This document shows positions 1 to 5,267 of a DNA stretch of 7,196 nt, piece by piece. A model generated the notes under the pieces. The model was given only the letters and a program-made list of their open reading frames with translations, made no database searches and was not told where the DNA came from. The stretch's first letter is position 1. Every line of letters starts with the position of its first letter. Source of the stretch: Armatimonadota bacterium. Lineage in GTDB: Bacteria > Armatimonadota > UBA5829. Location: positions 1-7,196 of the forward strand of contig JAEWSK010000126.1 in assembly GCA_023398345.1 (NCBI GenBank). Reading direction: 5' to 3'. The position numbers and the translations under genes were made by a program.

Positions 1-41
1 CCAGCTAGCACAGTTGTGATTCTGCGCACGAACTGGAGCAA

Positions 42-503
42 TCACTCACAAGATGGGCTGATGCGCGGCCTATTGCCAGCCACTATAAGCTGTCGGATGG
101 CAATTCCGACCACAACATCCAGTGCAATAACAATGCCAAGACGCACATACTGTGCCAACCCCGGCGGCGGTGCGTAATACTCAGGCTCGCCCAACCATAT
201 CACCATCGCGCTCACAAACACTAGAACTGTGCAGACAATTCCTGACAGGGTCCAAGTCGTGTTCGGCCCCAGTCCGCGTTCTTTCTTTGCAAATAGTAAC
301 AGAAGCAAGATTCCCAGCGCGAAAAGTGTCTCAGTGCCCGCCTCAATTGGCTCACCTAGGCGACGGAACACTCTATCGAGTATTGGCGAGCCGAAAAGTT
401 CTGGCATGTCTGATTCAACCTGCCACAATGAAACTGTGAACCATACTTGGCAATACAATAACCACCATAAGCAAAATCGGCAGAAAGCCGCAGTTACGCG
501 CAC
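42..503 (-). CDS. Small four-helix membrane protein of unknown function
   Basis: I do not recognise the family. The 153-residue product has four hydrophobic stretches, at about residues 8-28, 58-72, 85-105 and 118-142. A mostly polar segment (about 29-56, with RVFRR and several acidic residues) lies between the first two, and KKER follows the second. This suits an inner-membrane protein with both ends on the same side. The start is GTG, preceded by the purine run GGGGGAAG about five bases upstream, so it is plausible. A later Met at residue 33 would lose the first helix. The stop is TGA. The gene lies 39 bp after the hydrolase-like remnant on the same strand, so the two may once have been co-transcribed. 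The hydrophobic pattern and the absence of a competing frame support a real gene; function is unknown. Confidence 0.6.
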   Translation of the reverse strand: MRVTAAFCRFCLWWLLYCQVWFTVSLWQVESDMPELFGSPILDRVFRRLGEPIEAGTETLFALGILLLLLFAKKERGLGPNTTWTLSGIVCTVLVFVSAMVIWLGEPEYYAPPPGLAQYVRLGIVIALDVVVGIAIRQLIVAGNRPRISPSCE

Positions 504-542
504 TTTGTCTTCCCCCGCTGTTCGAGTTTATCCATTCGGCTA

Positions 543-788
543 TTACTTCGTGTAGTGCCGTGTTAGATTGGGCTGGAACTGAACATGATTATCCTGGAGC
601 ACTTTGGTATACGAATTGACCCAATCGTTGAATCTGATCCCAGCATCCGTGTTGGCCGAGATCGTTGTATTGTTGGCAATGAAGATACCGGCGTGTCCAG
701 CCGGATGAAACCCAAAAGGCAAACAACTGCCCCTTGCAACAACATCGCCAGTCGTCTTGGGTGGATTGGCTACGATGCCTCCTTTGCT
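543..788 (-). pseudogene. C-terminal remnant of an NlpC/P60- or CHAP-like cell-wall hydrolase
   Basis: This minus-strand frame stays open for 81 codons between an in-frame TGA (789-791) and the stop TAA (543-545), but has no ATG, GTG or TTG start. The translation carries GDVVARG, then GHAGIFIANNTTISANTDAG, then RFNDW. It resembles the C-terminal half of NlpC/P60 or CHAP peptidoglycan hydrolases, where a GD(V/I)V strand is followed by a GHVGI(Y/F)IG strand bearing the catalytic His. The N-terminal half with the catalytic Cys is absent. In its place, about 20 bp upstream of the open frame, lies the end of a decayed IS3 element, which suggests that insertion and deletion destroyed the gene. Family assignment is by motif resemblance only. 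A C-terminal piece of a larger secreted or RHS-type protein is also possible. Confidence 0.45.
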
Positions 789-811
789 TCACACTATGGA
801 ATAGGTGATGG

Positions 812-840
812 TGACCTGTGCCCACTTTATCGTACACTTT
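812..840. repeat. Probable IS3-family terminal inverted repeat (transposase 3' side)
   Basis: On the plus strand the sequence starts TGACCTGTGCCCACTTTATC and continues CGTACACTT. IS3-family ends commonly begin with TG and lie just past the transposase stop, as here (stop at 842). I found no matching left end in the window, so the repeat is called from position and general form only. Target-site duplication cannot be assessed. Confidence 0.5.
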
Positions 841-1050
841 CTTATGCGACTTTTTGCAGCGCTTTGGCTGTAAATTGAGCTGGCGAGAAATATCCCAGCG
901 TCGAGTGTAGTCGAATCCGATTATTGGAGAGTTCTATATTCTTAAATATATCCCTCCTTGATTCGTTGCGAGTTTTATGGTGAACCCGCTCGGTTTTTTA
1001 AGACTTCCGAAGAAACTTTTTATCACGGTATTGCAAGAGTCCGCAGTGCT
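812..1050 (-). mobile_element. Decayed 3' end of an IS3-family insertion sequence (transposase OrfB C-terminus)
   Basis: Read on the minus strand, this region encodes the signature C-terminus of an IS3-family DDE transposase (rve integrase fold), broken over two frames. From about 1041 to 994 the frame gives NTVIKSFFGSLKK, which matches the family's DNAV-ESFF-LK block holding the catalytic Glu; here that Glu is replaced by Lys. At a run of six A's (994-999) the frame shifts, as if one A were lost. It then continues as ERVHHK, TRNESRRDIFKNIE and NRIRLHSTLGYFSPAQF to a TAA at 842-844. The last block is the classic IS3 family tail. The left part of the element is missing; similarity fades at about 1050, where the neighbouring terminator begins. 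No intact orfA or orfB remains, so it cannot move on its own. Confidence 0.8.
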
Positions 1051-1105
1051 TTACAAAAGAAAAGAATCCCTGTAGAGAGATATTGCTATATCTCCACGGG
1101 GATTC
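1051..1105 (-). terminator. Rho-independent terminator after the CAP-domain gene
   Basis: The arms GAATCCC (1064-1070) and GGGATTC (1099-1105) pair perfectly. The inner arms GAGATAT (1077-1083) and ATATCTC (1088-1094) also pair, around a TTGC loop with a small internal asymmetry. Read on the minus strand, the stem is followed by TTTTCTTTTG. It begins 28 bases past the stop codon of the CAP-domain gene, the expected place for its terminator. Confidence 0.75.
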
Positions 1106-1133
1106 TCTCCGTCGGAATAAATTATATGCCGGG

Positions 1134-1652
1134 TCAATCTATCTGGGATAGAAAAATCTGCGTAACCCAAAACTTGCCGTCTGGAGACTGGAACATTCCA
1201 ACTCCAATCTCATTGAAGTCACTGGCAAGAATGTTCTGCCTGTGCGGCGGACTTTCCATCAGACACCTATGCCCCAAATCGGGGTCAGTGACAGAGCTAT
1301 AAAACAAGTTCTCGGCAAGACATGCCCAAGTAGGCATTCGTCCAAGAACGCTAATATAGCGATCCATCGGGCTGTGAAGTCCGGGTGTGGGCGACTCGTG
1401 ATCAAAATAGCGCTTCTCGAACATCTCCCGACTGTGTTGACGGGCGACTCTGACAAGAAGCGGATTGATCTTTAGGGTGCTTAGACCCCTTGACCTTCGC
1501 TCACTATTTACCAGGTCAACCATTCTTTGCTCCTCATAAGACAACTGCACCTGTGCTACGATAGCAGTCGGGGGAGCCATAACAGTCACGGCATTACCTG
1601 GAAAGTGAGTGCCGAGCAATAATGTTGCTAAATATAAAGATATACCTGTCAT
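1134..1652 (-). CDS. Secreted CAP/SCP-domain protein (YkwD-like)
   Basis: The start is the ATG at 1650-1652, because GGAGG (1659-1663) lies six bases before it. The frame extends 25 codons further upstream, but those have no ribosome site and do not improve the signal peptide. The 172-residue product opens with a hydrophobic export segment (about 4-33); the cleavage site is unclear. The CAP domain covers about 39-170. Recognisable family blocks are LVNSERRSRGLSTLKINPLL (48-67), ARQHSREMFEKRYFDHESP (70-88), AENLFYSS (113-120) and the signature ESPPHRQNILASDFNEIGVG (133-152). His73 or His85, Glu114 and His137 fall where the family's cavity residues lie. Bacterial CAP proteins are extracytoplasmic and their biochemical roles are mostly unsettled; none is inferred here. 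The gene stands alone on this strand, with its own terminator and a sigma-54-like promoter. Confidence 0.88.
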   Translation of the reverse strand: MTGISLYLATLLLGTHFPGNAVTVMAPPTAIVAQVQLSYEEQRMVDLVNSERRSRGLSTLKINPLLVRVARQHSREMFEKRYFDHESPTPGLHSPMDRYISVLGRMPTWACLAENLFYSSVTDPDLGHRCLMESPPHRQNILASDFNEIGVGMFQSPDGKFWVTQIFLSQID

Positions 1653-1674
1653 GCGAAACCTCCACGCATGACAG
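1646..1674 (-). promoter_or_regulatory. Perfect 10-bp inverted repeat enclosing the ribosome site and start codon of the CAP gene
   Basis: CTGTCATGCG (1646-1655) and CGCATGACAG (1665-1674) are perfect reverse complements around a 9-base centre (1656-1664). In the minus-strand mRNA the GGAGG ribosome site sits in the loop and the AUG lies in the 3' arm of the stem. Such a fold could control translation initiation. As DNA it could also be an operator for a dimeric regulator. The structure is seen directly; either role is inference. Confidence 0.65.
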
Positions 1675-1695
1675 TACTTCCGTACGAATAAGCAC

Positions 1696-1701
1696 AGTAT
1701 A
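1696..1701 (-). promoter_or_regulatory. Possible alternative -10 box for the CAP gene
   Basis: TATACT on the minus strand fits a housekeeping -10 box, but no good -35 hexamer lies 16-18 bases upstream. It is recorded only as a weak alternative to the sigma-54 promoter. Confidence 0.15.
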
Positions 1702-1757
1702 CATACATTGCCAGCAAACCGCCCCAAAACCGGTAGTTGTAACAGGAAAATAGACTT

Positions 1758-1773
1758 TGCAGTTGTCGTGCCA
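1758..1773 (-). promoter_or_regulatory. Sigma-54 (-24/-12) promoter driving the CAP-domain gene
   Basis: On the minus strand this reads TGGCACGACAACTGCA. It matches the sigma-54 consensus TGGCACR-N4-TTGCW at every fixed position except one (C for T just before TGC), and has the required GG and GC spacing. Transcription would start near 1746-1747, giving a leader of about 95 bases before the CAP start codon. The site is intergenic and oriented toward that gene. An enhancer-binding AAA+ protein of the class that activates sigma-54 is encoded at 3120-4331. Confidence 0.65.
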
Positions 1774-1887
1774 TCATTATGCTTTAGTGCTACCTGTTTT
1801 TATATGAAGACGAAACCTCTTATATACAAAATGCGGCAATTTAGACAAAAACCACTCGACTGGGATTAGTATAGAGACGGTGTTATA

Positions 1888-3087
1888 ATGGCTATAGTGA
1901 GGATTCACGGTAAAATGCCAGTATCGTTCACTCGGCTCAATCGAATAATAGTGCCGGCGATCATGTTCATATTGTTGACCGCCGCACTTTGCGCATATGC
2001 GTCAGACGCGCCAGTAGAACTCGGTCAAAACGAGATCAAACTGGGCGAGGAAGTCGCTACCGAGATCGCAAAGCAATACAAACTCAGCGACAATGCCGCC
2101 GACCTCAAGCGCGTTCGCGAAATCGGCGCAAAATTAGCGCAAGTCGTCAACAAGACAAAATTGGACGCGCTATACGGCAGTTCCACTGTCACCCCGTTTG
2201 AGTATAAATTCGATATTATAGAAGAAAATGACGTCAACGCATTCTGCATACCGGGCGGGCACATATACATATACCGCGGACTTCTCGACTATGTGCAGTC
2301 GGATCATGAACTCGCACTTATAATAGCGCACGAATGCACGCATGCCGCCCATCATCATATGGTCTATCTGCAAAAAAAGCAAGAATCTCTCGAAAAATAT
2401 GAGGCATATGCGTTCCTGGCAACAATTATAAGCGGCGCAAAGACAGCGGATGCAAGCAATATACTTAACGGGATGGCGCTGCTCAATATCGCGCGCGTAA
2501 ATGGCTATGGAAATGAGGCAGAGCGCGACGCCGACGCCGGTGCGATTCGCTATGCCATTGACGCAGGCTATAACCCGGTGGGACTGCTTACATTTATGGA
2601 GCGCATGGCGCATCAGCCGGAATACATCGACTGGGGCATCTATCGCTCGCACCCTCTCAATGCCGATCGCATCGCCGCTGCAAAAAAACTTCTCGCCGAA
2701 CTCGGCGTGCCGATAAGCCGACGCGCGGTTACAAAAGCCGTCATAGCCGAGGTCACAACAGAAAAAATCGACAAAAAGGACATTCCGGGCGTAATGCTTT
2801 CCGGCAAGCTGATATATCGGCCGTCAGCCACCGATGCCAAAACTTCGCTTGCTCTAGCACAGGCAGCAGCAGAGCGAATCAACTCAGCATTCGACTCAAA
2901 TATCAATATACACGAACTCAAGCTTGACTCGTCCGCAGCCACAGTAACTGCAAGGGGAACTGTATTGATACATGTCTCTGACGCAGACGCGGCATTGATG
3001 AATTCCACGCCGGATAAAGTAGCGCAAGCCATTTGCACGTCAGTCAAAAACGTGGTGCTAATGCAGATGGTAGACACAGTCCACTAG
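1888..3087 (+). CDS. Exported M48-family zinc metalloprotease with extra C-terminal domain
   Basis: This 399-residue peptidase carries the gluzincin zinc motif HECTH at 148-152, inside LALIIAHECTHAAHHH. The third zinc ligand is Glu212 of EAERDAD, matching the family's ExxAD motif. Just upstream, NAFCIPGGHIYIYRGLL (117-133) is the conserved edge strand of periplasmic BepA/LoiP-like M48 proteins. An export signal lies at about 17-38 with a likely signal-peptidase I site at AYA/SD; LTAALC is not a good lipobox. These proteins typically degrade misfolded extracytoplasmic proteins; the substrate here is unknown. Residues about 290-399 form an extra alpha/beta domain (RGTVLIHVSDADAAL) that I cannot name. 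The ATG at 1888 is preceded by GAGACGG seven bases upstream. An ATG at 1915 is an alternative that gives a more compact signal peptide. The next gene starts 32 bp after the stop. Confidence 0.92.
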   Translation: MAIVRIHGKMPVSFTRLNRIIVPAIMFILLTAALCAYASDAPVELGQNEIKLGEEVATEIAKQYKLSDNAADLKRVREIGAKLAQVVNKTKLDALYGSSTVTPFEYKFDIIEENDVNAFCIPGGHIYIYRGLLDYVQSDHELALIIAHECTHAAHHHMVYLQKKQESLEKYEAYAFLATIISGAKTADASNILNGMALLNIARVNGYGNEAERDADAGAIRYAIDAGYNPVGLLTFMERMAHQPEYIDWGIYRSHPLNADRIAAAKKLLAELGVPISRRAVTKAVIAEVTTEKIDKKDIPGVMLSGKLIYRPSATDAKTSLALAQAAAERINSAFDSNINIHELKLDSSAATVTARGTVLIHVSDADAALMNSTPDKVAQAICTSVKNVVLMQMVDTVH

Positions 3088-3119
3088 AGCTACAGTCCCA
3101 TGTGTGGTATTATCATTAT

Positions 3120-4331
3120 ATGAGCAAGAAGACTGGTAATATCCTTATCGTAGATGATGAGCAAAATATTCGACGCGTGCTTGAAGCGGTTCTTTCTAAG
3201 GAAGGCCACAAAGTCAAGACGGCCGAGAATGGCGCAAAAGGCCAGGAAATTCTTGCAACTGACGACTCCATAGAAGTCCTCATAACAGACCTTATAATGC
3301 CCGGTATGAACGGCGCCGAACTGCTTCATGCCGCGAAAGAAATAAACCCTAACCTTGCAGTGCTTATGATTACGGCGCATGGGACAATTAAAAGCGCCGT
3401 GGACGCAATGAAACTCGGTGCGCTGGATTACATCACCAAGCCGTTTGATTTAGACGAGATAAAGCAAGTCGTGCGCAATGCCCTAAATCGACGAAGTATC
3501 GATGAGACGAAATCGACTACGACACATTCACGCGGGTCAAGTATCGCGCAATGCAACGATATGGTCGGCTCGGCATCATCGATGCTCGAAGTTTTCAAGA
3601 TGATTGAGCGCGTAAAGGACAGCCGAGCATCAGTGCTGATCCGCGGCGAAAGCGGTACCGGCAAGGAAGGCATTGCACGTGCGCTTCACTTTAGCTCAGT
3701 TCGTGCAGACAAGCCGTTTGTGCCGGTGGCATGCGTAGCGCTTTCCGAACAGCTCCTGCAAAGCGAACTTTTTGGCCATGAGAAAGGCTCATTTACCGGT
3801 GCGCTCAACCAGAAGAAAGGCAGATTTGAGCTTGCAAACCACGGCACACTGTTTCTTGATGAGATAGGCGATATTCCATCGACTGTGCAAATGATGCTGC
3901 TGAGAGCCATTCAAGAGCGTGAGTTCGAGCGCGTCGGCGGAAACGATACGATCAAAGTAGACGTGCGACTGCTCACGGCCACAAACCAAAACCTTGAGAA
4001 ACTGGTAGAAGAAGGCAAGTTTCGCGAGGACTTATTTTACAGGCTACAGGTCATAACGATCAACATGCCTCCGCTCAGAGAGCGCCTCGAAGACATACCC
4101 GCGCTTGTTGAACATTTTGTGGGCAAATACAGCCCCGATAATGGCAAGCAAATCGAATTTGCCGACCCGGAAACGCTGGAGTTGTTCACTCAATATCGCT
4201 GGCCGGGAAACGTGCGTGAGTTGGAAAACACAATAGAACGTGCGATAGTGCTCGCCGATCCCGGCACAAAGCTCATTACACCGGACTTGCTGCCTCCGGA
4301 GTTGCAAAACGCCGCTTCCGCCACACTCTAA
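3120..4331 (+). CDS. NtrC-family sigma-54 response regulator lacking a DNA-binding domain
   Basis: The 403-residue product has a receiver domain (about 6-125) with acidic residues Asp12 and Asp13, phospho-acceptor Asp57 in ITDLIMPGMNG, Thr85 and Lys107. A sigma-54 AAA+ domain follows (about 147-380): Walker A GESGTGK (176-182), the sigma-54 contact loop as GSFTGA (223-228) instead of the usual GAFTGA, Walker B GTLFLDE (242-248), and WPGNVRELEN (361-370). The protein ends soon after TPDLLPPEL (387-395) at a TAA. It therefore lacks the Fis-type helix-turn-helix that normally brings the family to about 450 residues, and I see no helix-turn-helix remnant downstream. The frame is open 29 codons upstream into the protease gene, but the ATG at 3120 begins the receiver domain correctly; no clear Shine-Dalgarno precedes it. 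Translation may depend on the upstream gene, 32 bp away. The partner kinase is not in view. Confidence 0.93.
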   Translation: MSKKTGNILIVDDEQNIRRVLEAVLSKEGHKVKTAENGAKGQEILATDDSIEVLITDLIMPGMNGAELLHAAKEINPNLAVLMITAHGTIKSAVDAMKLGALDYITKPFDLDEIKQVVRNALNRRSIDETKSTTTHSRGSSIAQCNDMVGSASSMLEVFKMIERVKDSRASVLIRGESGTGKEGIARALHFSSVRADKPFVPVACVALSEQLLQSELFGHEKGSFTGALNQKKGRFELANHGTLFLDEIGDIPSTVQMMLLRAIQEREFERVGGNDTIKVDVRLLTATNQNLEKLVEEGKFREDLFYRLQVITINMPPLRERLEDIPALVEHFVGKYSPDNGKQIEFADPETLELFTQYRWPGNVRELENTIERAIVLADPGTKLITPDLLPPELQNAASATL

Positions 4332-4549
4332 TTCCAAGACAACTTTCCCGTACGCGCTGAGAGCCTGCGGACAGAGGTATCCACAGGCCCCCAGGCAGGA
4401 TGACTTGGGCGAGTCTATGCAGACTATACCCCTGCTCGCTAGAGCTTAAACTTACAACCGCAAAAAACATGAGTAAATTATTTGCCGGCGGATTTTTTTG
4501 TAGAAATTAGCGCAAAAGAGGTCTGGGATAGGGTGCGGGCTATATACTT
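4332..4549. other. Convergent intergenic region rich in inverted repeats
   Basis: No coding frame is convincing in these 218 bp between converging genes. The region holds GCCTG (4363-4367) with CAGGC (4384-4388), extended by GG/CC. It also holds AGTCT-ATGC-AGACT (4412-4425), nested inside GCGAG (4409-4413) and CTCGC (4435-4439). CCTGC at 4364 could pair instead with GCAGG (4395-4399), so alternative folds exist. A structured RNA or simply terminator debris are both possible. I could not match it to a known RNA family. Confidence 0.5.
4458..4499 (+). terminator. Probable rho-independent terminator for the protease-regulator pair
   Basis: CCGCAAA (4458-4464) pairs with TTTGCCGG (4481-4488) with one bulged C. 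Seven T's at 4493-4499 follow a few bases later. It lies about 125 bp past the regulator's stop codon. The stem is only moderately strong. Confidence 0.45.
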
Positions 4550-5155
4550 TTACTCTCTGTTACCTATTACCTTGGCTGGAGCGCCAACGGCTATGGCGTA
4601 TTGGGGAATATTCTTGGTGACAACACTGTTGGCTCCAATTACAGCGCCGTTGCCTATCGTCACTCCGGGGGCTACTATCACATTGATGCCTATCCAGCAA
4701 TCCTCGCCTATGGTAATATCTCCGCCACGTGAGCCCTGTTTTGCAATAGTAATATCGCGGCGCTTGTAGGCATGTGTCACTGGGACAATATAGGCGTTTG
4801 GGGCAATCCATGTGTCGCTGCCAATAGTAACTTTGTATTTGCTGCTGCCGCCGACTCTGCATGGACTCATCAAGTTCACTCTGTCACCCAATATCAAAGT
4901 GCCTTCAATGCTTCCGCCGAAAATGCCACAGCAGTTGCCGATTTTTATGGGGCCGGTCCATGTGTCGAAGCTTACGCGTGAAAAGTTGATGCGGGGGTGG
5001 CTGCCGACAGTCAGATTGGGATTGCGCAACTGCGTCAGCCAGATTCTAAATCGAACCCAGACCCGCCGAAGCGCACGCACACCAATCCACGGCTTGGGTC
5101 TGTAAGCCGCCTTATCCCTAATCTCTTCGACTATAGGATTGTGCTCGTTATCCAC
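4550..5155 (-). CDS. Left-handed beta-helix (hexapeptide repeat) acyltransferase, sugar O-acetyltransferase type
   Basis: The start chosen is the GTG at 5153-5155, because AAGGTGG (5161-5167) lies five bases before it; a GTG three codons upstream would overlap that site. The 201-residue product has a basic amphipathic N-terminus (about 19-44), then hexapeptide turns from about 48 on, clearest at [18 protein letters not shown] (147-164), [15 protein letters not shown] (165-179) and the closing GAPAKVIG (191-198). His128 in [11 protein letters not shown] fits the catalytic His of the maltose/galactoside O-acetyltransferase and WcaF-like families, which pass an acyl group from acetyl-CoA to a sugar hydroxyl. 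These enzymes act as cytoplasmic trimers, often in surface polysaccharide synthesis. The acceptor is unknown and no polysaccharide genes are in view. It follows the pyrophosphatase by 79 bp on the same strand and may be co-transcribed. Confidence 0.85.
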   Translation of the reverse strand: MDNEHNPIVEEIRDKAAYRPKPWIGVRALRRVWVRFRIWLTQLRNPNLTVGSHPRINFSRVSFDTWTGPIKIGNCCGIFGGSIEGTLILGDRVNLMSPCRVGGSSKYKVTIGSDTWIAPNAYIVPVTHAYKRRDITIAKQGSRGGDITIGEDCWIGINVIVAPGVTIGNGAVIGANSVVTKNIPQYAIAVGAPAKVIGNRE

Positions 5156-5171
5156 GTGCGCCACCTTCTCA

Positions 5172-5205
5172 AACGGGGCAGGAGAGAAATATCCCCTACC
5201 CCGTT
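5172..5205. repeat. Strong hairpin between the pyrophosphatase and acyltransferase genes
   Basis: AACGGGG (5172-5178) pairs with CCCCGTT (5199-5205), and AGG (5180-5182) with CCT (5195-5197) inside it. On the minus strand it ends just before the acyltransferase ribosome site and has no T-run after it, so it need not be a terminator for that strand. Read on the plus strand it is followed by ATTTATTATC, a weak terminator signal against antisense transcription. Confidence 0.6.
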
Positions 5206-5219
5206 ATTTATTATCGTCT

Positions 5220-5267
5220 ATCCCTGAGGTAATCTCAAGCCACTACGACTTTATCTTCCTCAGGGAT
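5220..5267. repeat. 10-bp perfect inverted repeat spanning the pyrophosphatase stop codon
   Basis: ATCCCTGAGG (5220-5229) and CCTCAGGGAT (5258-5267) are exact reverse complements around 28 bases that include the TGA stop (5235-5237) of the pyrophosphatase. In mRNA this would form a long-looped stem at the 3' end of the reading frame. It has no T-run on the minus strand; a stability or processing element is possible. Confidence 0.55.

Noticed and set aside
229..555. Plus-strand open frame opposite the small membrane protein
   Set aside because: The minus strand gives a coherent four-helix hydrophobic protein, while this frame gives a low-complexity polar sequence without family features.
789..791. 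In-frame TGA before the hydrolase remnant read as a recoded stop
   Set aside because: TGA ends other genes here as a normal stop, and the upstream frame translates the IS end, not host protein.
958..1302. Plus-strand open frame of 114 codons
   Set aside because: It runs through the IS3 remnant, the terminator hairpin and the 3' part of the CAP gene, all of which read on the minus strand; its translation has no recognisable pattern.
1134..1727. Longer CAP protein starting at 1727
   Set aside because: The internal ATG at 1652 has GGAGG six bases upstream and begins directly before the export segment.
1978..1995. Lipobox-like LTAALC in the M48 protease signal
   Set aside because: Leu at the position before Cys does not fit the lipobox, and AYA/SD gives a good signal-peptidase I site.
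4390..4440. Cobalamin-riboswitch-like string GATGAC...GCGAGTC...AGAC
   Set aside because: The similarity is loose, the conserved B12 box is absent, and no cobalamin-related gene follows.
4550..5164. Acyltransferase start at the GTG 5162-5164
   Set aside because: This codon overlaps the best ribosome site, AAGGTGG (5161-5167), which is correctly spaced for the GTG at 5153-5155.
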